From positions 372,001 through 436,000 of the forward strand of contig NZ_VICC01000006.1 in NCBI RefSeq assembly GCF_006546825.1: a stretch of 64,000 bases of DNA, given 5' to 3'. The notes under the pieces are model-generated. The model was given only the letters and a program-made list of their open reading frames with translations. It had not been told where the DNA came from and searched no databases. Position numbers and translations under genes: made by a program. The stretch comes from Actinomyces oris (GTDB lineage Bacteria > Actinomycetota > Actinomycetes > Actinomycetales > Actinomycetaceae). Positions 15,346 through 25,139 of the stretch are shown here, piece after piece (the first letter of the stretch is position 1; every line of letters begins with the position of its first letter).

Positions 15346-17835
15346 TTAGCCGCGGCCGCGCACGATCCGGTGCCGCACCAGGTGGACCAGCTCGATGCCG
15401 CCAACGGCCAGACCTGCCATGAGCGCGATGACCCACCACACCCCGGGGGTGGGCCAGGCCAGCAGAAAGAAGGCACGCACTGGCGGGGCGACGACGCCGA
15501 GGACCGCGATCGTCCCCATGAGAGCGACCAGTCCCAGCCGCCAGCTCGTCAACGGTCTGGCGGTGAGCGTGAGCAACCACAACCCGCAGGTGATGAGGAC
15601 CAGGGTCGTCGCCGTGGTCACCTGGGCGCGCGGGGCGTGGGTGAGCGTCAACCAGAGGTAGGTGGACAGCGTGACGGTGCCCGCCATGAGCCCGGCCGGA
15701 ACGCACAGGCTGAGCACCCGCCCGAGGAAGCCCTCCCGGTAGCGCTGGTTGCTGGGGGCCAGGGCCAGGACGAAGGCGGGGATCCCGATCGTCAGTGAGG
15801 AGACGACCGTGAACTGACGGGGCAGGAACGGGTAGGCGACCGCCATGGCCGACACGACGACGGCGATGAGCGAGGCATAGATGGTCTTGGCCAGGAACAG
15901 GGAGGCGATGCGCTCGGTGTTGGCCATGACGCGGCGCCCCTGAGCCACGACCCCGGGAAGGGCCGAGAACTCCCCCTTGAGCAGCACCAGGCGCGCCACC
16001 GCCTTGGTGGCCGGCGCTCCGTTGCCCATGGCGATGCCGAGGTCGGCGTCCTTGAGCGCCAGGGCGTCGTTGACGCCGTCCCCGGTCATCGCGACGACGT
16101 GCCCTCGGGACTTCAGCGCCCGCACCAGTGCCCGTTTCTGCTCGGGCGTGACCCGCCCCAGGACACTGGCGCGCTCAACCGCGTCGGCCAGGCGCTCCAG
16201 GTCCTCCTCCGTCTCCTGCCCGCTACCCGCTCCGGCAGGCAGGGTACGTGCGTCCAGAACGACGAGCTCGCCGCCGTCGGGCGCGGTGACTCCGGCCTGA
16301 CGGGCGACCGCGGCCACCGTCTCGGGGCTGTCCCCGGAGATGACCTTGACGTCGACCCCCTGCTGGCGGAAGTAGGCCAGGGTCTCCGCGGCGTCGGGGC
16401 GGATCTCCTCGGTGAGGATCACGATCCCTGCGGCCTCAAGGTCATCGGGAAGCCGCGGCTCCTCCTGCCCCTCGGCCAACCTCCAGGGCGAGCGCGAGCG
16501 GGCCAGGGCCACGACGCGCATCCCCTGCGCGGCGATCTGACGGGCACGATACAGAACTGACGCGTTGTGTCCGGCCAGGACGATCTCGGGGGCGCCAAGC
16601 ACCCAGGTGGTGCCGAAGCTGTCGCGAACCGCGGACCACTTGCGGCGCGAGGAGAAGGGCACTGACTCCACACCGGCCCTGCTGCCGGCGCCGGCCGACG
16701 ACAGCGCCTCTTGAAGTCCTTGTGCACCGAGCCACTCGGAATCAGCGATCCCCTCCCTGATGGCGTCGGCGGTGGCGTTGGCCTCCCCCACCGTACTGAG
16801 AAGTGCGAGCGCCGAGGGCACCTCGGGGTGAGCCTCACCGCCGTCGGGCCCCTGGATCTCACCGAGGCGGATGCGTCCGGTGGTGATGGTGCCGGTCTTG
16901 TCCAGGCACAGGGTGTCGACCCGGGCCAGGACCTCGACGGCGGGCAGCTCCTGAACCAGGACGTTACGCCTGGCCAGGGCCAGGGAGGCGGTGGCGAAGT
17001 TGACCGAGGTCAGGAGCACCAGCCCCTGGGGCACCATGCTGACCACGCCCGCGATGCCGGCGACGACCGCGTGGCGCCAGGCGCCGCTGCTCCAGGCCTC
17101 GCCGACGCTTCCGCTCAACCGCAGCTGGGACCACACCAGGACCAGAGCCACGGGCACGATGACCCAGCTGATCCAGTGCAGCACCCGGTTGGTCCCCGCC
17201 TGCAGCTCGCTGACGACGAGTGAGTACTTGCGGGCCTCCCGGGCCAGCCGGTGGGCGTAGGCGTTCCCGCCGACCGCGGTGGTGCGGAACAGCCCGGTCC
17301 CGGCCGTCACCGTGGTCCCGGACATGACCTTCGCTCCGCTCACGGGGCGCACCGGCCGGGACTCGCCGGTGAGGATCGACTCATCGATCTCCAGGCCATC
17401 GCTGGCCATAACCTCCCCGTCGGCCGGCACCTGCTGGCCGGCTGCGAGCCGTACGACGTCGTCGAGAACGACCTGGCCGACGGCCACCTCGGTCTCGGCC
17501 CCGTCCCTGACGACGATGGCGCGGGGGGTCTCCAGCACGGACAGACGGTCCAGGGCGCGCTTGGCACGTATCTCCGCCAGGGTCCCGGTGGCGGTGTTGA
17601 GCACAAGGACGAAACCGAACAGCGCATCCGCCCAGTGCCCCAGCGCCAGGACGAGCACCAGTGCGGCGCCAAGGATGCCGTTGAAGATCGTGAAGACATT
17701 GGCTCGCAGAATCTGCGCGGTGCTGCGGGAGGTCCGCTCGCGGTACTCGTTGGTCCGTCCGGCGCTGACGCGCTCGGCGACCTGGGCGGCGCTGAGCCCG
17801 CTGACCGAGGACTCAGGGGGATGCGTGGTGCTCAC
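15346..17835 (-). CDS. CtpE-like P-type cation ATPase
   Basis: Integral membrane ATP-driven cation pump, 829 aa. The actuator loop TGES is at 156-159, the phosphorylated aspartate is D312 in DKTGT, and the hinge MTGDGVNDALALKDADLG is in the P domain. The M4 segment reads SMVPQGLVLLTS in place of PEGLP; this and the absence of an N-terminal metal-binding domain match CtpE of mycobacteria, which takes up calcium. Calcium as substrate is inferred from that resemblance only. The gene lies 56 bp downstream of a TerC metal-transport gene on the same strand, so the two may share control. Confidence 0.88.
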   Translation of the reverse strand: MSTTHPPESSVSGLSAAQVAERVSAGRTNEYRERTSRSTAQILRANVFTIFNGILGAALVLVLALGHWADALFGFVLVLNTATGTLAEIRAKRALDRLSVLETPRAIVVRDGAETEVAVGQVVLDDVVRLAAGQQVPADGEVMASDGLEIDESILTGESRPVRPVSGAKVMSGTTVTAGTGLFRTTAVGGNAYAHRLAREARKYSLVVSELQAGTNRVLHWISWVIVPVALVLVWSQLRLSGSVGEAWSSGAWRHAVVAGIAGVVSMVPQGLVLLTSVNFATASLALARRNVLVQELPAVEVLARVDTLCLDKTGTITTGRIRLGEIQGPDGGEAHPEVPSALALLSTVGEANATADAIREGIADSEWLGAQGLQEALSSAGAGSRAGVESVPFSSRRKWSAVRDSFGTTWVLGAPEIVLAGHNASVLYRARQIAAQGMRVVALARSRSPWRLAEGQEEPRLPDDLEAAGIVILTEEIRPDAAETLAYFRQQGVDVKVISGDSPETVAAVARQAGVTAPDGGELVVLDARTLPAGAGSGQETEEDLERLADAVERASVLGRVTPEQKRALVRALKSRGHVVAMTGDGVNDALALKDADLGIAMGNGAPATKAVARLVLLKGEFSALPGVVAQGRRVMANTERIASLFLAKTIYASLIAVVVSAMAVAYPFLPRQFTVVSSLTIGIPAFVLALAPSNQRYREGFLGRVLSLCVPAGLMAGTVTLSTYLWLTLTHAPRAQVTTATTLVLITCGLWLLTLTARPLTSWRLGLVALMGTIAVLGVVAPPVRAFFLLAWPTPGVWWVIALMAGLAVGGIELVHLVRHRIVRGRG

Positions 17836-17891
17836 ACGTCACACAGTAGTGAATCAGTCGGAGGGCGCCCCTCCTCCTGGGGGCCGAGACC

Positions 17892-18896
17892 TCAGGATGC
17901 CGCCTCCACGTGCCGGGCATCTGCCCGCGACTTGAGGACCGAGGCGATGACCGTGACCAGGACGGTGGTGATGATGACGCTCAGGGACACTCCGATCGAC
18001 GCCTCGGGGATGGCGTGCCACTCCTGGCCCCCGTTGATGAAGGGGACCTCGTTGGTGTGCAGTGCGTGAACAATGAGCTTGAAGCCGATGAAGCCGAGGA
18101 TGACCGCCAGGCCGTAGTGGAGGTAGACGAGTCGGTCGAGCAGCCCGTCGATGAGGAAGTAGAGCTGGCGCAGGCCCAGCAGGGAGAAGGCGTTGGCGGA
18201 GAAGACCAGGAAGGGCTCGCTGGTCAGGGAGTAGATCGCGGGGATGGAGTCGACGGCGAACATGACATCGGCGGTGCCGATGGCGATGATGCACAGCATC
18301 ATGGGGGTAATCATGGTGCGCCCGGCGTGGCGGTGAATGACCTTGCCGCCCACGAAGCCGTCGGTCATGGGGATCACGCGGGCGACGAGCTTGACGAAGC
18401 CGCTGGGCCTGTACTCCTCGTCATCGTCGTCGGGCTCCTGGACGCCCTCCCGGGCCTGGGAGAAGGCGGTCCACAGGAGCCAGGCCCCGAAGAAGTAGAA
18501 CACCCAGGAGAAGTTCTCGATGAGCGCGGCACCGGCGAGGATGAAGATGAGCCGGAGAATAAGGGCAATGACGATGCCGGCGAGCAGCACCTCCTGCTGG
18601 TACTTCCGGGGCACCTTGAAGGAGGACATCATGATGACGAAGACGAAGAGGTTGTCGATGCTCAGCGCCTTCTCGGTGATGTAGCCGGCCAGGTACTCCT
18701 GGGCGAAGCCCCCGCCCCACACGAACCAAACGATGCCTCCAAAGGCCAGGGCCATGCCGATATAGGCCACCGACCAGACGGCGGCCTCCTTCATGGTGGG
18801 CTCGTGGGGGGTGCGCACGTGACCGACGATGTCGATCACGATGAGGGTCAGGATGATGGCCGCCAGGCCGATCCACCCCAGGATGTGGACGTCCAC
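17892..18896 (-). CDS. TerC family membrane protein (probable Mn2+ exporter)
   Basis: Polytopic inner-membrane protein of 334 aa with the TerC fold: an acidic metal-binding segment KALSIDNLFVFVIMM and a second one around TADVMFAVDSIPA, with eight or nine hydrophobic segments. TerC/Alx proteins export Mn2+, sometimes loading secreted enzymes. The GTG at 18896 is chosen because GGAGGAG lies 5 nt upstream and the protein then begins VDVHILGWIGLA; a longer ATG frame reads through the leader. The leader carries a probable yybP-ykoY Mn2+ riboswitch, strongly supporting a manganese role. Confidence 0.88.
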   Translation of the reverse strand: MDVHILGWIGLAAIILTLIVIDIVGHVRTPHEPTMKEAAVWSVAYIGMALAFGGIVWFVWGGGFAQEYLAGYITEKALSIDNLFVFVIMMSSFKVPRKYQQEVLLAGIVIALILRLIFILAGAALIENFSWVFYFFGAWLLWTAFSQAREGVQEPDDDDEEYRPSGFVKLVARVIPMTDGFVGGKVIHRHAGRTMITPMMLCIIAIGTADVMFAVDSIPAIYSLTSEPFLVFSANAFSLLGLRQLYFLIDGLLDRLVYLHYGLAVILGFIGFKLIVHALHTNEVPFINGGQEWHAIPEASIGVSLSVIITTVLVTVIASVLKSRADARHVEAAS

Positions 18897-18949
18897 GTGT
18901 TCTCCTCCGGTACGGAACTGGTACCGGAGGTCTCCTCCCGCCACGTGCA

Positions 18950-19066
18950 CAGGCGCTCAAGGCATGTACCGCTCTGGCCGCGACGCCGGGAACGCAGGAC
19001 TAATGTGGTGCCCGCACCGCCGTGATGACGACGTCGCCGTTGGTTGGGAGTACTCCCCTCCGTGTA
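18950..19066 (-). promoter_or_regulatory. Probable yybP-ykoY (Mn2+) riboswitch of terC
   Basis: The minus strand upstream of terC contains GGGGAGTACTCCC (19058-19046) and then GCGACGTCGTCATCACGGCG around 19034-19026. GGGGAGTA and ACGTCGTCA are the two conserved metal-binding elements of this class, and TerC genes are a classic target. Between it and the start codon a 10-bp hairpin (CCTCCGGTAC/GTACCGGAGG, about 18904-18930) includes the ribosome site, a likely expression platform. Exact boundaries are approximate. Confidence 0.75.
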
Positions 19067-19135
19067 TAACGCCTGAGAGTCTAACGGGATGCTTCCTCTC
19101 GACGTAGCCACGCCGAGTCACTCATGGCTGTGAGA

Positions 19136-21232
19136 TCAGTCGGCGGCCCGCATGGCGCGCAGCTCCTTCTTGAGGTCCTGGATCTCGTCGCGCAGCCGGG
19201 CGGCGAGCTCGAAGTGGAGGTCCTCGGCGGCGGCGTGCATCTGCTGGGTGAGCTCGTTGATGAGCTCGGCGAGGTCGCCCTGTGCCGCGCCGGCGAGCTT
19301 CTCGCGCACCGTGGCCTCGGCGGCGTGCTTGCGCCGGGCCCGCACCGAGGAGTCCTCGTGGCCCCGGTAGCCGCCGGCCAGGAGGTCGGCGGTGTCGACG
19401 TCCTCGCGGGCGAGCATGTCGGTGACGTCGGCGATCTTCTTGCGCAGCGGCTGGGGATCGATGCCGTGCTCGGCGTTGTAGGCCAGCTGCTTGGTGCGGC
19501 GGCGCTCAGTCTCCTCGATGGCCTCGGCCATGGCCGGGGTGATGGTGTCGGCGTACATGTGGACCTCGCCGGAGACGTTACGGGCGGCACGTCCGATGGT
19601 CTGCACCAGGGAGCGGGTCGAGCGCAGGAAGCCCTCCTTGTCCGCGTCCAGGATGGACACGAGCGAGACCTCCGGCAGGTCCAGGCCCTCACGCAGCAGG
19701 TTGATGCCCACGAGCACGTCGAAGCGCCCCAACCTCAGCTCGCGCAGGAGCTCGACGCGCCGCAGCGTGTCGACGTCGGAGTGGAGGTACTCCACGCGCA
19801 CGCCCCTCTCGGCGAGGTAGGTGGTCAGATCCTCGGCCATGCGCTTGGTCAGGGTGGTCACCAGGATCCGCTCCTGGCGCTCCACACGGGCGCGCACCTC
19901 CTCGAGCAGGTCGTCGATCTGTCCCTGCGTGGGCTTGACGACGACCTTGGGGTCCACCAGTCCCGTGGGCCGGATGATCTGCTCGACAACGCCGTCGGAG
20001 CGCTGGGTCTCGTAGTCACCCGGGGTGGCCGACAGGTAGACGGTCTGACCGACGCGGTCCTCGAACTCGGCGAAGGTCAGGGGGCGGTTGTCCAGTGCGG
20101 AGGGCAGACGGAATCCGTGCTCGACCAGGGTGCGCTTGCGGGAGGCGTCCCCCTCGTGCATGGCGCCGATCTGGGGAATGGTCACGTGGGACTCATCGAT
20201 GACGAGGAGGAAGTCCTCGGGGAAGTAGTCCAGGAGGGTGTTGGGCGGGGTGCCGGTCTCGCGCCCGTCGATGTGCAGCGAGTAGTTCTCGATCCCCGAG
20301 CACATGCCGATCTGCTGAAGCATCTCCAGGTCGTAGGTGGTGCGCATGCGCAGGCGCTGGGCCTCCAGGAGACGGCCGTCGTGCTCGAGCTGGGCCAGAC
20401 GCTCGGCGAGCTCGGCCTCAATGCCCTCGATGGCCTTCTGCATGCGTTCGGGGCCGGCCACGTAGTGGGAGGCGGGGAAGACGAAGACCTGCTCGACAGT
20501 GTCAATGACGTCCCCGGTCACGGGGTGCAGCGTGGCCAGGGCCTCGATCTCATCCCCGAAGAACTCGATGCGGATGGCGAGCTCCTCGTACATCGGGATG
20601 ATCTCCACCGTGTCGCCACGCACACGGAAGGTGCCCCGGGTGAAGTCGATGTCGTTGCGGGTGTACTGCATCGTCACGAAGCGCCGCAAAAGATCGTCCC
20701 GGTCGATCTGCTGGCCCACTTCCAGGGGCGTCATCCGGTCCACGTACTCCTGGGGGGTGCCCAGGCCGTAGATGCAGGAGACCGAGGAGACCACGACGAC
20801 GTCCCGGCGGGTGAGCAGAGAGTTGGTGGCGCTGTGGCGCAGGCGCTCGACCTCGTCATTGATGGAGGAGTCCTTCTCGATGAAGGTGTCCGTCTGCGGG
20901 ACGTAGGCCTCGGGCTGGTAGTAGTCGTAGTAGGAGACGAAGTACTCCACCGCGTTGTTCGGCAGCAGCTCACGGAACTCGGCGGCCATCTGGGCGGCCA
21001 GGGTCTTGTTCGGCTCCAGGATGAGGGTGGGGCGCTGGACCTGCTCGACGAGCCAGGCGGTCGTCGCGGACTTGCCGGTTCCCGTGGCGCCAAGCAGGAC
21101 GATGTCCTTCTCCCCCGCCCGCAGACGCTCAGTCAGCTCGGCGATCGCCGTGGGCTGGTCCCCGCTGGGCGAGTAAGGGCTGATGACCTCAAAGGGCTTG
21201 GCTGCGCGCTGGAGCTCGGTAACGGGACGCAT
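19136..21232 (-). CDS. uvrB: Excinuclease ABC subunit B (UvrB)
   Basis: Helicase-like core of nucleotide excision repair that verifies damage and recruits UvrC. 698 aa: Walker A in [16 protein letters not shown], the beta-hairpin region [19 protein letters not shown]-type box LVIDESH, helicase motif VI region TIGRAARN, and a C-terminal UVR domain (about 655-690) that pairs with UvrC. The ATG at 21232 is preceded at 6 nt by TAGCCT. All three uvr genes are in this window. The lipoprotein and coaE genes lie upstream on the same strand, but the -10 box argues for an own promoter. Confidence 0.97.
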   Translation of the reverse strand: MRPVTELQRAAKPFEVISPYSPSGDQPTAIAELTERLRAGEKDIVLLGATGTGKSATTAWLVEQVQRPTLILEPNKTLAAQMAAEFRELLPNNAVEYFVSYYDYYQPEAYVPQTDTFIEKDSSINDEVERLRHSATNSLLTRRDVVVVSSVSCIYGLGTPQEYVDRMTPLEVGQQIDRDDLLRRFVTMQYTRNDIDFTRGTFRVRGDTVEIIPMYEELAIRIEFFGDEIEALATLHPVTGDVIDTVEQVFVFPASHYVAGPERMQKAIEGIEAELAERLAQLEHDGRLLEAQRLRMRTTYDLEMLQQIGMCSGIENYSLHIDGRETGTPPNTLLDYFPEDFLLVIDESHVTIPQIGAMHEGDASRKRTLVEHGFRLPSALDNRPLTFAEFEDRVGQTVYLSATPGDYETQRSDGVVEQIIRPTGLVDPKVVVKPTQGQIDDLLEEVRARVERQERILVTTLTKRMAEDLTTYLAERGVRVEYLHSDVDTLRRVELLRELRLGRFDVLVGINLLREGLDLPEVSLVSILDADKEGFLRSTRSLVQTIGRAARNVSGEVHMYADTITPAMAEAIEETERRRTKQLAYNAEHGIDPQPLRKKIADVTDMLAREDVDTADLLAGGYRGHEDSSVRARRKHAAEATVREKLAGAAQGDLAELINELTQQMHAAAEDLHFELAARLRDEIQDLKKELRAMRAAD

Positions 21233-21238
21233 ACCCTC

Positions 21239-21244
21239 AGGCTA
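21239..21244 (-). promoter_or_regulatory. -10 box of uvrB (leaderless)
   Basis: TAGCCT on the minus strand, 6 nt before the ATG at 21232. Confidence 0.55.
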
Positions 21245-21586
21245 CGCGGTCCGACCGACACCATGGACACCTCAGACCGCGCAGTCACCTCCTTCATCAT
21301 CCTGCGATCCGGCCGTCACCACACAGATACGTCTTTGTATCCAGGAAGGGACCTTTCAATCGAGTTCACCTATTACGGTGGTTCTCGCAGGACGCCGGGT
21401 CGTCCCGTTCCACGTTCATGTGGATGCTCATGAGGCCCGCCCCTGCGCCCTGTCTTCATCCCCTGAGCCCAAGGATCCCTCATGGCCTTCATCGTCGCCG
21501 TCTCCGCCACCATCGTCGGAGCCCTCGGCCCCGCCCGCACCACCTCTCGACGCAACAGCTGCTCGGGCTGAGTTTGCCTTCCGGAT
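21245..21586. other. Intergenic region, no supported gene
   Basis: About 340 bp between uvrB and the lipoprotein gene. Open frames here lack homology I can recognise; a 29-codon frame at 21482-21571 on the plus strand has an AAGGA before it but nothing else. No clear terminator hairpin is seen. Confidence 0.5.
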
Positions 21587-22324
21587 CTACCTCTCGGTTC
21601 CGCCCCACTCGACGACGGTGAACCCGGTCCGGGTCGGCCCAGGCTCCAGCTTCTGCTCCGGAACCGCTGTCTGCGGGACATCCCCGACGACGATGTAAAC
21701 CCTGATGAAGGTATCCGGGACAATCCCGGCACCCGAGGAGGGGTCTGTCAAGCGGTAGACGGCCTGGCGCGCGAACTCCTCAGAGGCGAAGGTGACCAGG
21801 GCCTTGCCCCGCTCGGCAATCCGAGGCCCCCAGAAGGTGATGAACTCGGCCGCCTCGCGGTCACTGAGTCCCAGCATGGAGAGCTTGTCCTCCAGGAAGC
21901 CGGTGGCCGCATCCGCCTCGACGACGAAGCCCTCGTTCTGAACGAGGGTGGCCGCCCCCTCCCAGAACAATGACGGGTAGTGCCGCCCCACGGCGTCGGT
22001 CAGATCCCCGTCGGGTGCTGCCGTCACGTGCCACGCGATACCGCCATCCACCTGCGTCTGCGGCGTCGGATAGGTGTAGGTCAGTGTCCCCTCATAGTCC
22101 AGGGACACCGACAGGTCCATCGTCCTTGTGGGACAGAGGTACAGGACCGGTTTCTTGGCTACGTCCCGTTGTGACTCTGGGCTCGACTCGGGGCTCGGTT
22201 CCTCAGTCGGCTCCCGGTTCTGCTGCTGGATGGCGGCACAGCCCGCGAGCATCCCACCCGCAGCAAGGCCGCCGAGCAGCAGGAGGTGCCGACGAGCAGG
22301 GGTCTCCATCCGTGAAGGCGGCAT
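21587..22324 (-). CDS. Putative lipoprotein of unknown function
   Basis: 245 aa with a lipoprotein signal: twin arginine TPARRHLLLLGG, hydrophobic stretch, and lipobox LAGC with the cysteine at about residue 29. A Glu/Pro/Ser-rich linker (32-52) leads to a globular domain that I do not recognise. It should be anchored outside the membrane after Lgt modification (lgt is also in this window). The ATG at 22324 follows AAAGGAAC. It sits between coaE and uvrB, a place not usually occupied in related genomes. Confidence 0.75.
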   Translation of the reverse strand: MPPSRMETPARRHLLLLGGLAAGGMLAGCAAIQQQNREPTEEPSPESSPESQRDVAKKPVLYLCPTRTMDLSVSLDYEGTLTYTYPTPQTQVDGGIAWHVTAAPDGDLTDAVGRHYPSLFWEGAATLVQNEGFVVEADAATGFLEDKLSMLGLSDREAAEFITFWGPRIAERGKALVTFASEEFARQAVYRLTDPSSGAGIVPDTFIRVYIVVGDVPQTAVPEQKLEPGPTRTGFTVVEWGGTER

Positions 22325-22441
22325 GACGGTTCCTTTCGTAGGACCGATGCGTCCGGCCTGACGGAGTCCGGGGCACCATGGCTCCTCGTCCCACTGTAGG
22401 AGTGGGCGCGGTGTCCGCCGATGGGAAGGTCTCCCCCGCCG

Positions 22442-23092
22442 TCAGACGATGGCTCCCGGCTCCAGGATCCGGGTGCTCCAGAGCCTGTCGACCTCGGCGT
22501 TCAGGTCCTCCAGCGCCCCGGAGTTGGACACGACGACGTCGGCGACGGCTCGGCGTTCCTCGTCGGTGGCCTGCACAGCGATACGAGCCAGCGCCTCGTC
22601 ACGGGTCATCCCCCGCGCAGCGAGCCGCTCCAGACGCACCTCGAGCTGGGCCTCGACGACGATGACGAGATCGAACAGGTCCTGCATCTGTCCTTCGACG
22701 AGGAGAGGAACATCGTAGACCGCCACCTGCCCGGCCGGAACCGTATCCATCCGAGCCCACGCCTCTGCTGCGATCAGGGGCAGGAGGAGCTCCTCCAGGC
22801 GGGCGCGGCGTAGGTCGTCGGAGAAGACCAGGCGCCCCAGGGCACTGCGGTCCAGGGAGCCGTCCGGGGCCAGGATCCCTTCCCCGAACTCGGCCACCAC
22901 TGCCGCAAGACCGTCACTGCCCGGGCTGACGACGTCGCGAGCGACCTCATCGGCGCTGGTCACGACCGCGCCGCGCTCCTCGAGCAGGCAGGCCACCGTC
23001 GACTTGCCTGAGCCGATGCCACCGGTGAGCCCCACGCGCAGGGCTCGGTCCTTCGGACGACGAGTGGAACGGGGTGCAGGTGTGTGGCGCAT
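22442..23092 (-). CDS. coaE: Dephospho-CoA kinase
   Basis: Final step of coenzyme A synthesis: phosphorylates dephospho-CoA at the 3'-OH. 216 aa with P-loop GLTGGIGSGKSTVACLL, CoA-site segment VTSADEVARDVV, and VAVYDVPLLVEGQMQDLFD followed by RLERLAARGMTRDEA typical of CoaE. The ATG at 23092 (MRHTPAPRS) is used; a longer frame adds unrelated sequence. Lies in the rpsA-coaE-uvrB order seen in other Actinobacteria. Confidence 0.95.
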   Translation of the reverse strand: MRHTPAPRSTRRPKDRALRVGLTGGIGSGKSTVACLLEERGAVVTSADEVARDVVSPGSDGLAAVVAEFGEGILAPDGSLDRSALGRLVFSDDLRRARLEELLLPLIAAEAWARMDTVPAGQVAVYDVPLLVEGQMQDLFDLVIVVEAQLEVRLERLAARGMTRDEALARIAVQATDEERRAVADVVVSNSGALEDLNAEVDRLWSTRILEPGAIV

Positions 23093-23191
23093 GGTCCCAT
23101 CATGCCGTGACCTGCCCGGGCCGGGCCAGCGCGTGGTGATACAGCCGACGCCGGTGTCCACCGGGCGCAGCCTCGCCTTGTCAGTGCCAGC

Positions 23192-24937
23192 TCACTTGCC
23201 CCCTGCGACCGCCTGGCCGTCAGTCGTGATCGTCGTGGTCGAACCGGGTCGTCTTCTTCCTCCCCGGCCCCGCCCGTAGGGCGCGATGCGCTCCTCGACC
23301 CGGGCCAGCGACTCGGCCGCGCTCTGTGGGGGGCTCACGCACCGGGAGGCCTGCTCCGAGGCCCGCGAGATGATCTCGCGGATGATCGGTGCGCGAGAGT
23401 GGTCCTCCTCCACCCCGTCGACCAGGACCTCCGCCAAGGCCGAGAGGACCTGCACGGCGACCAGAGGGTCGCCGACGGCGTCGACGAGTATCCCGCAGCG
23501 CTCTCCGGGCCGGTTCATCGGCCAGGACTCCATCGCGTCACGGCACTGGTGCCATGCCCGGCCGCTGGAGGCGCGGTCCCCGCGAGCCTGAGCGGCGTGC
23601 GAGGCCAGGGCCAGGGCGGCGCAGGCCGTTTCCGTCCACCCCTGGCTCAGGCTCAGCTCCGCAGTGTCGAGATGTTCCTTCTCGGCGCGCTCATTGGCGC
23701 CAAGTGCAGCCAGCAGCCGGCCGAAGGCCAGGCGGAGGTCGACGACCAGCTCCAAGGCGGAGTCATCCACCACCTCCGACAGTGAGGCGCTGACCGTCTC
23801 CGCGGTCGACATGGCGCGCTGTCGCACCGACTCCATGCCATAACCACGAGACAGCGTGAGCAGCTCGCGGACCTCCTTGAGAAGCGCTCCCTGGTTACGC
23901 AACCGGGCACGATCTGCCGGTACGGCGCTCGTCACCGTCCCGTAGGACCGGCTGGCCAGACCTGCGACCTCAGCGGCCATCCGCATCTCAACCCGGTACG
24001 ACACGCCGTTGTTGCCGTTGCGGACGTCGAAGCGGTGAGCAACGCCGCGCACGAAGCCGGTCATGACGTCATAGGCGCGGCCGACGGTGTCCCAGGCCGT
24101 GAGCTCCAGGTTCCCCCACGGCGTTGTCCAGCTCAGCGAGGCGCCCAGGGCGTGCTTTCCGTAGTCCGCCCGGTTGGCCGCCCTCATGACGAGGGCCAGT
24201 CCGACGGCGGTGTTCATCAGCTGCCAGGCCGAGGCCTCAGAGACAGCCTTCATGGGGCTGTGACGGATGAGTGCGATGGCCCGTTGCCATTGGGAGGACA
24301 GCCCCAGGTACTCGAGCCTGTCCGCCAGGCTCTGGAGTGACACGGCATCTGGAAGGTGGAGCAGGCTCAAGGAGGCGAAGGCGTCCTCGGCCTCGACGAT
24401 GCGTTGGTGGGCCAGGTAGGGAACCAGCACCGCGCCCAGCCCCCGCGCAGTCTCCACGGGATCGGCCTCGGCGCGCTTGGGTGTGGCCGTGGTTGTGCTG
24501 ATGACGCCGGAGTAGTCATCGTGCATACGGGCGGTGGCCAGCACGGCTCCGGTGTCAGTCTGGCCGAAGGAGAAGAGTCTGGCCTCACGGAGCTGCTCGA
24601 GGGCCTCGTCCCTGAGGCCGAGGACGGCGGAGAGCTCCACCTGGGCGTAACGCAGCGGGAGCGTCGAACGGCCGTGAGCCGCCCGAATCCCCTGGCAGAA
24701 AGCGGTCGCCTGCTCAAGGCTCGTTCTGCTCGTGTCCGGGTCCTGGCCCAGCTGAACCAGCCACGCCCGGTCGACGGCGCAGACCGCCTCCACCACCTGG
24801 TCGGGCGCGCTCCCCGCATCCGCCCCCTCGACGTCGTCGGCGGCAACCGCCTTCCACAGGGCCGCTGCAGCGACGCGGCTGGGGCAGACGGGGTCGACAT
24901 CCTCCAGAGCACGGGCAATGGCGCCCCAATAGCTCAT
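23192..24937 (-). CDS. Unknown Ala-rich helical protein (possible TPR-like repeats)
   Basis: 581 aa, predicted cytoplasmic, without signal peptide or membrane segments. The sequence is almost all amphipathic helix with repeated A/L-rich pairs such as RLAFGRLLAALGANERAEKEH and ACAALALASHAAQARGDRAS, resembling divergent tetratricopeptide repeats. A short basic Gly/Arg tail (GRGRGGRRRPG) closes it. Start ATG 24937 (MSYWGAIARALED) follows GGAGA. I do not recognise the family. It lies between rpsA and coaE on the same strand, behind a strong hairpin. Confidence 0.6.
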   Translation of the reverse strand: MSYWGAIARALEDVDPVCPSRVAAAALWKAVAADDVEGADAGSAPDQVVEAVCAVDRAWLVQLGQDPDTSRTSLEQATAFCQGIRAAHGRSTLPLRYAQVELSAVLGLRDEALEQLREARLFSFGQTDTGAVLATARMHDDYSGVISTTTATPKRAEADPVETARGLGAVLVPYLAHQRIVEAEDAFASLSLLHLPDAVSLQSLADRLEYLGLSSQWQRAIALIRHSPMKAVSEASAWQLMNTAVGLALVMRAANRADYGKHALGASLSWTTPWGNLELTAWDTVGRAYDVMTGFVRGVAHRFDVRNGNNGVSYRVEMRMAAEVAGLASRSYGTVTSAVPADRARLRNQGALLKEVRELLTLSRGYGMESVRQRAMSTAETVSASLSEVVDDSALELVVDLRLAFGRLLAALGANERAEKEHLDTAELSLSQGWTETACAALALASHAAQARGDRASSGRAWHQCRDAMESWPMNRPGERCGILVDAVGDPLVAVQVLSALAEVLVDGVEEDHSRAPIIREIISRASEQASRCVSPPQSAAESLARVEERIAPYGRGRGGRRRPGSTTTITTDGQAVAGGK

Positions 24938-25054
24938 ATCGTCTCCAACGGTCGTCACGTTCTGGTTCCGGCTTCTAGGAAGCAGGGAGCACGGGGCCCG
25001 GCCACAGCCTCGCACAGGCACGTCACCTGAGCGATGGGGAGAAGGCACCGAACG

Positions 25055-25096
25055 TCTGAGGGCCTCTGCCTGCGGGAGCAGGCAGAGGCCCTCAGA
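25055..25096 (-). terminator. 19-bp perfect hairpin downstream of rpsA
   Basis: TCTGAGGGCCTCTGCCTGC (25055-25073) and its exact reverse complement (25078-25096) flank a 4-nt loop, 44 nt after the rpsA stop. There is no U-tract on either strand, so it may be a terminator, an attenuator or an mRNA 3'-end stabiliser for the rpsA message. Confidence 0.7.
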
Positions 25097-25139
25097 TGAT
25101 GTCAGAGATCAGTCCTGACCACTGAAAAAGTGCGGATGC

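Noticed and set aside
21482-21571. 29-codon plus-strand ORF beginning MAFIVAVSATIVGALG with AAGGA upstream
   Set aside because: Too short, partly hydrophobic by chance, no context; kept only as a note in the intergenic entry.
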